From CAWDPQ01 sp049642465 (GTDB lineage Bacteria; Acidobacteriota; Vicinamibacteria; Vicinamibacterales; 2-12-FULL-66-21), in NCBI GenBank assembly GCA_049642465.1, contig JBAROV010000114.1, forward strand, positions 1-14,790: 14,790 bases of DNA. Direction: 5' to 3'. The position numbers and the translations under genes are program-made. Of the stretch, positions 1 to 8,600 are shown piece by piece (position 1 is the stretch's first letter; every line of letters starts with the position of its first letter). The notes under the pieces were generated by a model, which searched no databases, was not told the origin of the DNA, and saw nothing but the letters and a program-made list of their open reading frames with translations.

Positions 1-205
1 CCCGGGTGAAGTACACCCGATAGCGAAACGGGACGGTGAAGTGCTGGTCGATCGAATCTGCCTGCATCTTTGCTCAGTGCTCGTGGGGCCCCACCCCCAC
101 TCGCTCTCGCTCGGCGGCGGCGCTCCGAGCCGCTTCCCTCCAACCTTCGCGCCGTTTCCTGGCCAAGGGTGCCCGCCGCAGTTTCAACGAAGCCGGGCCG
201 GCGCT

Positions 206-243
206 CCGGCTGGCAAGCCGGCGCCTCGCTCGGGCCGAGGCGC
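206..243 (-). terminator. GC-rich hairpins just after the eboC-like stop
   Basis: Directly after the stop of the minus-strand prenyltransferase there is an 8-bp perfect stem (GCGCCTCG at 221-228 with CGAGGCGC at 236-243, 7-nt loop). It is followed on the minus strand by a second stem (CCGGCT at 206-211 with AGCCGG at 216-221, 4-nt loop). The two stems share base 221. No T-run follows either, so a classical intrinsic terminator is not shown. The position at the gene's 3' end suggests transcript-end structure or a weak or Rho-assisted terminator. The remaining bases 1-205 hold no gene I can support. Confidence 0.35.
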
Positions 244-1199
244 TAAGTCACCGCAAACAACCGCGCGAGCCAGCCCGCGACGAGCGCAATTGTCAGAATC
301 ATCGCGCCGTAAACCGGGCCTGCGTAGGCGGTGCCGATGACGGCATTCACCAGCACCAGCGACAGCACCCCGGTCCGTACCGCATGACGAATCCTCCGAG
401 CGTCCGGACTGCGCCGGGCATTCACGAACGGAGGGAGAACGCGCCATGTCAGGAACACCAGCACGACGCCCGACCAAGCCGGCTCCCTGGATTGACTGGC
501 CACCAGCGCGAGACCTGAGAGGGCGATACCCAAGGATACCAGAGCAAACGTCGCCACCCGCCGCACGCCGCCGTGTACTTCACCCCGGCTCAGGGCTGTA
601 ATTGCCACGACATACGAAAACGGAATCCCCGCAATCACTGCCCGTTGATTCAACATTTCGGGCATGGCGGCGACGCCAAGCAGCAGGTTCAGCGCGCGGC
701 AGAGACCCATGATGGCTGGCCCCGGCGGGTGCCGCTTGCCCCAGGCGTCATAAAGGACGACAAACGAGGCAATCGCTGCCGCGATAACCCCTGCCGGGGG
801 CGTGGCGCGGAAGGCGAGGATCAGTCCGGCAGCCAGCAGGAGCGCAGCAATGGTTGCCGCGTGTTGCGGCGGCACTCGCCCGGACGGGATCGGCCGCTCC
901 GGCCGCTCGATGCTGTCCAGGCGACGGTCGAAGAAATCATTCAGGACAACGCCACCGGCGTACAGGCATGCCGTGGCACCAAGCAGCCAGGGAAGTGCTG
1001 AAGCTCTGCCCAATCCCGCCAGCGCGTACCCGGCGAGCACATCGGCAAGCGCAGTGACCACGTTGGCAGGGCGGAGGAGATCGGCGTAGGCGCGAATCAA
1101 AGAAGGCTCGAGCTCGGCGACAACGGAAGTTGAAGCATAATCGGATTGTATGAAGAACGTGGCAACACGGGTGCTCGTTGCGGTCGCCGGTGTATTCAT
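243..1199 (-). CDS. eboC: UbiA-family prenyltransferase, EboC-like
   Basis: This is an integral-membrane prenyltransferase of the UbiA superfamily, about 318 residues with roughly eight hydrophobic segments. The first Asp-rich motif NDFFDRRLD is followed by ERPERPIPSGRV, and later come YDAWGKR, the segment MGLCRALNLLLG and SRGEVHGG. As I recall the family, this combination marks the EboC branch (linked to export or synthesis of metabolites in algae, cyanobacteria and other bacteria) rather than UbiA or MenA proper. The substrate is unknown. None of the other ebo genes is in the window. The ATG at 1199 makes the 5' end overlap the divergent cytochrome gene by 50 nt. Family homology seems to begin near RAYADLLRPANVV (about residue 36), so a later start such as the TTG at 1098-1100 is possible, though it has no clear Shine-Dalgarno. 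The family call is fairly sure; the start and the exact role are not. Confidence 0.75.
   Translation of the reverse strand: MNTPATATSTRVATFFIQSDYASTSVVAELEPSLIRAYADLLRPANVVTALADVLAGYALAGLGRASALPWLLGATACLYAGGVVLNDFFDRRLDSIERPERPIPSGRVPPQHAATIAALLLAAGLILAFRATPPAGVIAAAIASFVVLYDAWGKRHPPGPAIMGLCRALNLLLGVAAMPEMLNQRAVIAGIPFSYVVAITALSRGEVHGGVRRVATFALVSLGIALSGLALVASQSREPAWSGVVLVFLTWRVLPPFVNARRSPDARRIRHAVRTGVLSLVLVNAVIGTAYAGPVYGAMILTIALVAGWLARLFAVT
1136..1141 (+). promoter_or_regulatory. possible -10 element for a leaderless cytochrome mRNA
   Basis: CATAAT matches TATAAT at five of six positions and ends 8 nt before the ATG at 1150. No Shine-Dalgarno is visible in front of that ATG, so transcription could start at or next to it. 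I see no good -35 box. This is inference from spacing only. Confidence 0.25.
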
Positions 1200-1728
1200 C
1201 GCGTTGGCGATCGGCCGAGCGTCGCAGACGCGTGCCTCGCAACCCCCTGGTCCGCAGCTGACCCGCGAAGCAATCTTCGAGTATCAGAATAAACAGGAAG
1301 GCGGTGGCTCTCCCGACGCGGGCCGGCCGATTTTCGACAAGCTGTGCGCCGCGTGCCATCGCTTCGGAGAGATCGGCAAAGACGTCGGGCCCGATCTGAC
1401 CACGATTGCCAGCCGCTTCAAGAAGAAGGACGTCCTCGAAGCAATCCTGTGGCCCTCGAAGATTATTTCGGACCAATATCAATCCGAGATGTTCGAGCTC
1501 GACGACAAGACGATCGTCACCGGCGTGATCGTGCGTGAAACGCCAGCGGCGGTTCTCGTGCGGACGTCCGACAATCCCGACAAGCCGGTCGTGCTGCAGA
1601 AAGCCAGGATTACGACGCGCGCCGCATCGACGGTATCGCTGATGCCCGAGGGAGTGCTCGAGGGCTATAGCCAGGAAGACATAGCGAATCTTCTGGCGTT
1701 CGTACTAGCACCCCCGCCGGCGAAATGA
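1150..1728 (+). CDS. Secreted monohaem c-type cytochrome (TIGR02603-type haem-binding domain)
   Basis: A 192-residue exported protein. An N-terminal signal peptide (MKNVATRVLVAVAGVFIALAIG) precedes a single cytochrome domain. The haem site is CAACH at residues 66-70, followed by RFGEIGKDVGPDL, a beta region (residues about 105-150) and SLMPEGVLE, whose Met is the likely second iron ligand. This arrangement fits the 'putative heme-binding domain' described from Pirellula and Verrucomicrobium (TIGR02603). The protein should act in the periplasm as an electron carrier. The same domain forms the C-terminus of the large protein at 5625-8810 (GKD.APDLT, IMPDD), so the two may share a redox chain. 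It is divergent from the eboC-like gene and followed by a terminator, so it probably forms its own transcript. The partner dehydrogenase is not proven. Confidence 0.8.
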   Translation: MKNVATRVLVAVAGVFIALAIGRASQTRASQPPGPQLTREAIFEYQNKQEGGGSPDAGRPIFDKLCAACHRFGEIGKDVGPDLTTIASRFKKKDVLEAILWPSKIISDQYQSEMFELDDKTIVTGVIVRETPAAVLVRTSDNPDKPVVLQKARITTRAASTVSLMPEGVLEGYSQEDIANLLAFVLAPPPAK

Positions 1729-1833
1729 GGTTCCGCCCGCCGGAGCACTCCGCGGGAGCGTTGCGCACTGTAAAATACGGCGCGATCCGGCGTAACCCCT
1801 CCAGATTCGAACATCCAGAATCTCCAATAAAAA

Positions 1834-1860
1834 CAGCCCTTTTCGCGGGCCGTCGTTTTT
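1834..1860 (+). terminator. Intrinsic terminator after the cytochrome gene
   Basis: CAGCCC (1834-1839) pairs with GGGCCG (1847-1852) across a 7-nt loop, with one A-C mismatch, and is followed by TCGTTTTT. An A-rich run (AATAAAAA) lies just upstream, as in bidirectional terminators. It sits 105 nt after the cytochrome stop and before the receptor's presumed promoter, separating the two transcripts. Confidence 0.55.
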
Positions 1861-1894
1861 CTCCGCAGAACGCCGCTCTCAGACGAAGAGTTGT

Positions 1895-1924
1895 TTGACA
1901 GTTTTTGGGCCTCGGGCGTAACCT
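1895..1924 (+). promoter_or_regulatory. Possible sigma-70 promoter for the TonB-dependent receptor
   Basis: A perfect TTGACA (1895-1900) is followed after 18 nt by TAACCT (1919-1924), a weak -10 box. The box lies directly downstream of the terminator and about 60 nt ahead of the receptor's GTG start, which is a sensible place. The -35 match is strong, the -10 match is poor. Confidence 0.35.
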
Positions 1925-1986
1925 CCCCGCGCAGAAGTCCATCGGCTCAGGTTGCCGTTGTGCGGTGTAGACAGCAGGAGGCCATT

Positions 1987-4900
1987 GTGAAGTGTCGTCT
2001 CTCCAGGATGTTACTCACGGCGGGCATCATCGCTGCAGCGCTCGTCATTCCTCGCGCCGCAATCGCGCAGGGTTTGACGGGTCAGATTTCCGGCACGGTC
2101 GCTGACGCGGGCGGCGGCGTCATGCCCGGCGCAACCGTCGTCATCAGGAACGCCGGAACCAATAACACTCGCGAAACCATCACGGCGCCAGACGGCACGT
2201 TCGTGTTTCCCGATCTGCTAGCCGGCACCTACGACATCACGGTGACGATGCAGGGATTCAAGGCGTACGAGCAAAAAGGCATTGTGCTGGGGGCGACCGA
2301 ACGCGTGGCGTTGCGCACGATCGCGTTGGAGGTCGGCGGGCTCCAGGAGACCATCACCGTCACGAGCGAGGCGGCTCTGGTGCAGACGACCAACGCCGCG
2401 CGTTCGGCGCTCGTCGAGCGAGAGCAGATCGAAGACATTTCGATGAAAGGACGGGACTTCGCGGGATATCTCAAGCTGCTGCCGGGTGTCATCGACACGA
2501 GCGCTCGAGAAGCTCCGGGCTGGGGTTCGATGGGTGGCTTGTCGATCAACGGACGTGGCGGCGGTTTCAATTTCTCGTACGACGGAGTAACCAACAAGGA
2601 CACCGGATCCAATAGCGGCAACTACGCGGCCCCGGCGCTCGACTCGATCGCCGAGGTGCGCGTGCAGACGTCGAACTTCCAGGCAGAGTACGGTCGCAGC
2701 TCGGGTGCAACGATTACCGTTGTGACCCGCAGTGGGACGAAGGACTTTCGTGGCAGCGCGGCGTACTACAAGCGCGACACGTCGCTCAACGGGAACGAAT
2801 TCTCGCGCCGGCAGCAATGCGCACTCGGCCAGACGGCCCAGTGCGAGCCGCCGCTCTATGAGTTCGACAACACAGCATGGACGCTCGGAGGTCCGGTGCT
2901 GCTGCCGGGCACCGGCTTCAACCGTGGTCGAAACAAGCTGTTCTTCTTCTGGTCGCAGGATCTGCTCGCGCGAACCGATCCAGGCAATTTGAACCAGCGG
3001 CGGATGCCGACCGCGCTCGAACGTCGCGGTGATTTCTCGCAAACCTTCGACAGCCAGGGACGCCTGGTACTCATCCGAGATCCGCAAGTCGCCGGCAACT
3101 GCAACGCCACAACGGGTGGCCCGGCCTGCTTCCCTGGGAACGTCATTCCCCAGAATCGAATTGACCCGGTCGCACAGGCGCTCCTCAACCTCTTCCCGAT
3201 GCCGAACGCAGAGGACCCAACCGGGACACGCCAGTACAACTACGTGTTCCAGACGGTACAGGACTGGCCGAGGAACGATCAGGTGCTCAGGATGGATTGG
3301 AACATCGCCCAGAACACCACGGCTTACGGTCGTTTCCAGTTCGGCTATGAGAAGCGGGCTGGCGGCGTCTCGTTCCTGGGGTCGACGGGAGCCGGCTGGC
3401 CGCAGCAGCCGAGCAAGTACGAGATTGATACGGTGAGCTACGTGAATACGCTGCTGCACTCGTTCAACTCGTCCACGTTCGCCGAGTTCACGATTGGCGT
3501 GAACTGGTCGCATCAGTACACCAGCGCCCTTGACGCCAACGCCCGTGACGTCAACGATCGGTCGAAGGTTCTGCCGGGATTCCGCCAGTTTTTTCCGCAG
3601 GCGAACCCCGACAATCTGTTGCCGCAGGCGACGTTCAACGGCGGTATTCCCTCGGTGAACAACAACTCGATCGCGTCCTTCAACGTCGAGAGCCGCTGGC
3701 CGTTCTTCGGGTTCAACACGCTCTTCAACGTGTCGGGCAACCTCACGAAGGTCAAGGGCGCTCACAACATGAAGGCCGGGATCTTCGTCGAGCACACGAC
3801 GCGCCCGGCACAGCGATCGTCGACGTTCAATGGTGCATTGAGCTTCAATGCCGACAATTCCAATCCACTCAACACCAACGTCGGATTTGCCAACGGACTC
3901 CTGGGTGCGGTTACGCAATACCAGGAATCTGACGGCCATCCCTCCGCCCACGGACAGTTCATCAATACCGAGTTCTACGTCCAGGACAACTGGAAGCTGA
4001 AGCGGAACTTCACCTTGGATGCCGGCGTCCGCTTCTACTACATCACGCCGACTCAGAGCGAGGGCGACAAGGTGGCGGTGTTCGACCCGAACAGCTTCAA
4101 TGCCGCGCAGGCGCCACTCTTATATCAGCCAGTCACATCCGGCGGAGCCCGGCGTGCGAGGAACCCATTGACCGGAGAGATCCTGCCGCTCGTCTACGTC
4201 GGACGGCTCGTTCCCAATTCCGGCAACTTCATCAACGGTATGCAGGTTTTCGACGGTACGCCCCAGCGGAGTTCTCCTTTCCGCGTGGCTCCGCGTCTTG
4301 GTTTTGCGTGGGATGTGACCGGAGACGGCAGGACGGCCGTTCGTGGCGGGGCCGGCGTGTTCTACGACCGGTACTCGGATGACAACGTTTTGGACTTGAT
4401 TGAGTTGCCACCGCTGCTCAACACCTACACGACGAACTACACGACGTTGACCGAGTTGCTGGCGAGTCCACTCACCGCGACGACCACCTCGGTCCGCTAC
4501 TTCGACCCGTTCGATCCGCCGACCGTATACAACTGGAGCCTCGGCGTGCAGCGTGACGTGGGATGGAACCTTGTTGCCGACGTCGCATACGTTGGTAATG
4601 CCGCGAGAAAACAACGGATCGATCGGGCGATCAATGGGCGGCCCTACGGATACACCTATCAGCCGTCGAGTCTCGACCCCACGAACGTCTCCGGCGGAGT
4701 CGTCCAGCCGCTGCCGGATGACCTGCTGCGCCCGTATCGAGGATACGCGAACATTACGCAGCGCACGTTCGAGGGCTACGGCGACTATCATTCGCTCCAA
4801 TTTTCGGCGAATCGACGGCGTTCCGGAGACGGGCTGACGCTCGGCGCCTCGTATACATACCAGATTGCCAACAAGAGCCTGCAGGCGATCGATCCGTTCA

Positions 4901-5529
4901 TCGGCGACAATCACGCACGCAACTACAACTCGAATGGGCGGCGACCGCATACGCTCGTATTCCACTACGCGTATGAGGTACCGAATCTGAGCCGAAGGTG
5001 GAACAACATTGCCGTCAAGGCAATCTTCGACAACTGGCAGGTCTCCGGCATCACGTCATTCCTGAGCGGCACCTACCAGGGCTTCAGCTACGGGTACGCG
5101 GGCGTTCCGACTGGCACGTTGACCGGAACGGGATCGATCAACGGCGGCGGCAGCCGAGTGGATATGGTCTGTGACCCGAACATCTCGAGAGGCGACCGGA
5201 GCTTCGACAAGCAGTTCAACACCGCCTGCATCGCCCCCCCGTCTGATCAATTCCGGCTGGGCAACGCGCTCGGAGACGAGTATATGGGGCCGGGTTTTTC
5301 GAATTGGGACATCTCGTTCTTCAAGAACGTCCCACTGGGCGGGACGCGACGGTTGCAGTTCCGGATCGAGCTGTACAACGCGTTCGACACTGATCAGTGG
5401 ACGGGCGTCGATACGAGTGCGCAGTTCGACTATTTGACCGGCCGGCAGACCGACGCGAATTTCGGGAAGCTGACGGGCGCGACATTGAGCGCGCGGCGTA
5501 TTCAGCTCGGTGCGAGGTTTACGTTCTAG
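1987..5529 (+). CDS. TonB-dependent outer-membrane receptor, Oar/CarboxypepD_reg type
   Basis: A 1180-residue outer-membrane transporter. The start is the GTG at 1987: a perfect AGGAGG (1976-1981) lies 5 nt upstream and the protein then begins with a clean signal peptide (cleavage likely after AIA, residue 27). Domains in order: a carboxypeptidase-regulatory-like fold (about residues 29-115, GQISGTVAD...PGATV...AGTYDITV), a plug (about 130-250, with IEDISMKGRDFAGYLKLLPGV and FQAEYGRSSGATITVVTRSGT) and a long beta-barrel ending in a terminal Phe (LGARFTF), typical for BAM-assembled proteins. No clear TonB box is seen. In acidobacteria such Oar-like proteins are numerous and are thought to take up polymers or oligosaccharides. 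Cysteine pairs at about 278/286, 372/381 and 1062/1081 may form disulfides. The neighbours downstream suggest a carbohydrate ligand, but the substrate cannot be read from the sequence. Confidence 0.9.
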   Translation: MKCRLSRMLLTAGIIAAALVIPRAAIAQGLTGQISGTVADAGGGVMPGATVVIRNAGTNNTRETITAPDGTFVFPDLLAGTYDITVTMQGFKAYEQKGIVLGATERVALRTIALEVGGLQETITVTSEAALVQTTNAARSALVEREQIEDISMKGRDFAGYLKLLPGVIDTSAREAPGWGSMGGLSINGRGGGFNFSYDGVTNKDTGSNSGNYAAPALDSIAEVRVQTSNFQAEYGRSSGATITVVTRSGTKDFRGSAAYYKRDTSLNGNEFSRRQQCALGQTAQCEPPLYEFDNTAWTLGGPVLLPGTGFNRGRNKLFFFWSQDLLARTDPGNLNQRRMPTALERRGDFSQTFDSQGRLVLIRDPQVAGNCNATTGGPACFPGNVIPQNRIDPVAQALLNLFPMPNAEDPTGTRQYNYVFQTVQDWPRNDQVLRMDWNIAQNTTAYGRFQFGYEKRAGGVSFLGSTGAGWPQQPSKYEIDTVSYVNTLLHSFNSSTFAEFTIGVNWSHQYTSALDANARDVNDRSKVLPGFRQFFPQANPDNLLPQATFNGGIPSVNNNSIASFNVESRWPFFGFNTLFNVSGNLTKVKGAHNMKAGIFVEHTTRPAQRSSTFNGALSFNADNSNPLNTNVGFANGLLGAVTQYQESDGHPSAHGQFINTEFYVQDNWKLKRNFTLDAGVRFYYITPTQSEGDKVAVFDPNSFNAAQAPLLYQPVTSGGARRARNPLTGEILPLVYVGRLVPNSGNFINGMQVFDGTPQRSSPFRVAPRLGFAWDVTGDGRTAVRGGAGVFYDRYSDDNVLDLIELPPLLNTYTTNYTTLTELLASPLTATTTSVRYFDPFDPPTVYNWSLGVQRDVGWNLVADVAYVGNAARKQRIDRAINGRPYGYTYQPSSLDPTNVSGGVVQPLPDDLLRPYRGYANITQRTFEGYGDYHSLQFSANRRRSGDGLTLGASYTYQIANKSLQAIDPFIGDNHARNYNSNGRRPHTLVFHYAYEVPNLSRRWNNIAVKAIFDNWQVSGITSFLSGTYQGFSYGYAGVPTGTLTGTGSINGGGSRVDMVCDPNISRGDRSFDKQFNTACIAPPSDQFRLGNALGDEYMGPGFSNWDISFFKNVPLGGTRRLQFRIELYNAFDTDQWTGVDTSAQFDYLTGRQTDANFGKLTGATLSARRIQLGARFTF

Positions 5530-5610
5530 GCTGCCAGCTTCCGGCTTCCAGCTTCCAGCTTTTTGGCTGGGAGCTGGCAGCCGGGAACCTGGAGCTGGAA
5601 GCTGGAAGCT
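5529..5610. repeat. Intergenic heptamer repeats with two crossing inverted repeats
   Basis: The spacer after the receptor stop is built of 7-bp units: GCTTCCG and two GCTTCCA at 5537-5557, then TGGAAGC twice at 5596-5609. One perfect 17-bp inverted repeat pairs 5544-5560 with 5593-5609. A second, 11 bp, pairs 5529-5539 with 5572-5582. The arms are in the order A-B-A'-B', so the two stems cross and are either alternative or form a pseudoknot. The repeat touches the stop codon of the receptor and ends 15 nt before the next start. It may act as an attenuator or mRNA 3'-end stabiliser, or may simply be a mobile short repeat. Confidence 0.7.
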
Positions 5611-5624
5611 GACACCCGGCACTA

Positions 5625-8600
5625 ATGGACATGCGCCCGCTCAAGCATGTTGCACTCGGACTCTTCGTGATGGCCATCGGCCTCACGCCGTATACCAGCG
5701 TCAGAGCGGCACTCGAGTCCTGGCAACAGCGAACCCCACCTGCTGACGAACGGGCCCAGGATCAGCCGTTTCCGCCCGGGTCACCCTTCGCGCTGCTTCC
5801 GGGCTTCAAGATCGAACGCGTCACGCCCGCCGACAAAACGGAATCCCTGATCGTGATCACCTTCGACAGCCAAGGCCGTCCGGTCGTCTCGCAAAGCGCG
5901 TCGGGCAACGGGAGTTCTCCACGCATCCTCTTGGACAACGACAAGGATGGAATTTTCGAGGCCGAGAAGATCGTCTCTGACAGACTCAACACCTGCCACG
6001 GGCTTTTCTTCGACGGACGCACGCTCTATGCGAATTGCCGCGGTGTTGTCGACGGCGATCCGGAACCAGCCCCCGCGCCAGCTGGCCCGCAGCCGGCTGC
6101 AGGCGCTGGCCGTGGAGATCAGTTGCCGGCGGGCCGTGGGGGTGGCGGCAACCAGCAACAGGCCGTTGGAATTCCCGGACTCTACAAACTCGAGGACACG
6201 AACGCCGACGATGTCATGGACACGATCGAGCGAATTGGCCGCTATACGAGTCCTGGCATGGGCGATCACGGGCCGCATGCGATCCGGCGTGCGCCCGATG
6301 GGTCAATCATGTTCCTCATCGGCAACAACACGTATGTCGGCGCGCCTCCTGTCAACGACGACCTCGTGGACAAGGAGCACTCACCAAACTGGAACAACTT
6401 GAGAGAACGGCAGTTCCTGCCGCAGTTCAACGACCCGCGTTTTGGCAACAGCACCCGGACTGGCGTGCACGCGACGGTGTGGCGGCTGCAGCCCGACAAG
6501 AAATACGCGCTGTTTTACAGCGGCATGCGGAATCCCTACGATTTCGCCTTCAACCTCGCCGGCGAAGCGTTCACCTTCGACAGCGACATGGAGTGGGACG
6601 TCAACGCGCCGTGGTACCGCGAAGTTCGCACCGTCCACATGATCCCGGGCGGTGACTCCGGCTACCGCAACGGGACCGGTAAGTTTCAAGACGAGTACTT
6701 CGACACCCTCCCGGCACTGCGGCACCTCCGACGAGGGTCGCCGGTCGGTGTGGAGTTCTATCAGAGCTACGCGTTCCCGACGAGATTTTTCGATGCGCTC
6801 TTCGAGGCCGACTGGTCGCGCGGACGGCTGCTGTATTCGGAACTGATGCAGGCCGGCGGAACGTATCGCGGCCGGGAGGACCTGGCGGAGTTCGTTCACG
6901 GCGAGCCGATGCCCATCACTGACCTCGAAGTGGGGCCCGACGGCAACCTCTACCTGACGACAGGTGGCGGAGGCATCGGGCAGGGTGGTGTGTACAAAGT
7001 CAGCTGGACCGGCACGAAGCCGCCGCAGCCGTACATGACCGGCATCCTGGCGGTCGTGCGTCAGCCGCAACCGCTTTCAAGCTGGGGCTGGTCCGCCATC
7101 GAGAGGGTCAGGATGACCTTGGGGCCGGCGTTCGCGACTGAGCTCGAGAAGCTCGCACGGAGTGCGACGGCTACCGCTGGCGATCGCGCGCGCGCCATTC
7201 TGGAGCTGCATCGTCATGCTGGTTCACCAAGTGGGGCGTTGCTGAATGCGCTGTTGAAGGATCGCGCCGCGGAGGTTCGAGCAGCAGCCGTCTATGTTGC
7301 CGGGCAGCAGGACACCGACGGGGCAAAGGCGGCGGCGTCGGCGGCGCTGAAGGACACGAGCGCCTTCGTCAGACGCCGTGCCGCTGAAGCCCTCGTGCGG
7401 CAGGGTTTGACCTCGTCGAAAGCCAGCTTTGCTCCAGTTGCGGACATCTACGCGCTGCTGCGCGATCCTGACCGCTTCGTGCGCTACTCGGGACGACTTG
7501 CCCTGGAACATTCGCCGCGGTCCGGATGGTCGAGCCTGGTCCTGAACGAGTCGAATGTCGTCGCGCTCACCGAAGGGCTGCTGGCACTGACGAACACCGC
7601 GGGGGTCAAACCAGGGTCTGACCCCGGTCTGACCCCAGCCGCCGGCGTCGAATTGCGGCCAATCTTCGCGAAGCTGATCGACTTGATGAAACGCCGCACC
7701 CTCACCTCTGACGAAAAGATCCGCGTCTTGCGTGTCTATGAGGCCGCGGCTACCGAAGCGCCGAACGGAGTGGACCCTGAGATCAAAAAGCAGGTCCACG
7801 ACATCTTGCTCGCTCAGCTGCCGGCGACGCCGCCCGCCGGCAACTGGGTCTCGTGCACGAATCGGACGCAGACAACCGGCTGCTCGGACTTCCTGCTCAC
7901 GCACCACTTGGCGAAGGTCCTCGCATCGACTGGCGAACCGGATGTCATCGGCAGAATCCTCGCCCTCATGCCGAAGGGAGATAACGATCAGCCCGGGCAG
8001 ATCGATTACGTCTATTCGCTCCGTGTAGTCGATACCGGCTGGACGAAGGATCAGAAGCAGCAAATCACCAGTTGGTTTGCCACAGCCTCGAAGTGGCGTG
8101 GCGGGTCGACCTTCGCGGGTCACGTCAACAACATTTTCGATGCGACACTGGACGCATTCGACGCCGAGGAGAAGCAGCTGGTCTACAAGTCGGTGCCGCT
8201 CTTTGCACCGCTCGAGGAAACCGAAATCGCGGCGGCCGCTGCCGGACGAGGAGGTCGCGGCGGCGGCGGACGCGGAGGTCCGCCTGTTCCTGCCACGACT
8301 CGAAACATCGTCCCTCTCGACCGTCAGGAACGGTATGACAATCTCGTGTTCCCGCGCGGTGGGCCTGCTGGTTCGCTGACCGGCCGGGGCGGCGCCCCCG
8401 ATGCGGCGGCGGGTGAAAAGGTGTTCCGGGAGACGTGCGCCGAGTGTCATCGCTTCGGGACGATCGGGAAGGATTACGCGCCTGATCTGACGAAGGTGGC
8501 GGACAGGCTGGCGCGGCGAGACATTCTGCGATCGATCTTCTTCCCGTCAGAGAGAATCGATGCGAAATACGAGACCACTGTGCTGGTGACACGCGACGGT

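Noticed and set aside
3..16. Small inverted repeat GGGTGAAGTACACCC near the left end
   Set aside because: Arms of only about four to five bases with no gene context in the window; likely chance.
36..518. Plus-strand open frame of 160 residues at the left edge
   Set aside because: Most of it is antisense to the prenyltransferase; the rest is Arg/Ser-rich with no signal for a real gene.
1891..1986. Upstream TTG start for the TonB-dependent receptor at 1891
   Set aside because: It would place the TTGACA box inside the gene, lacks a ribosome binding site and buries the signal peptide; GTG 1987 has a perfect AGGAGG at 5 nt.
2218..3951. 577-residue open frame antisense to the receptor
   Set aside because: It is a shadow of codon bias in a GC-rich gene: Arg/Val-rich, no recognisable domain, and fully inside a certain gene.
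7224..8450. 408-residue open frame antisense to the propeller-cytochrome gene
   Set aside because: Arg-rich, no domain, no start context; the sense strand has clear HEAT and cytochrome domains there.
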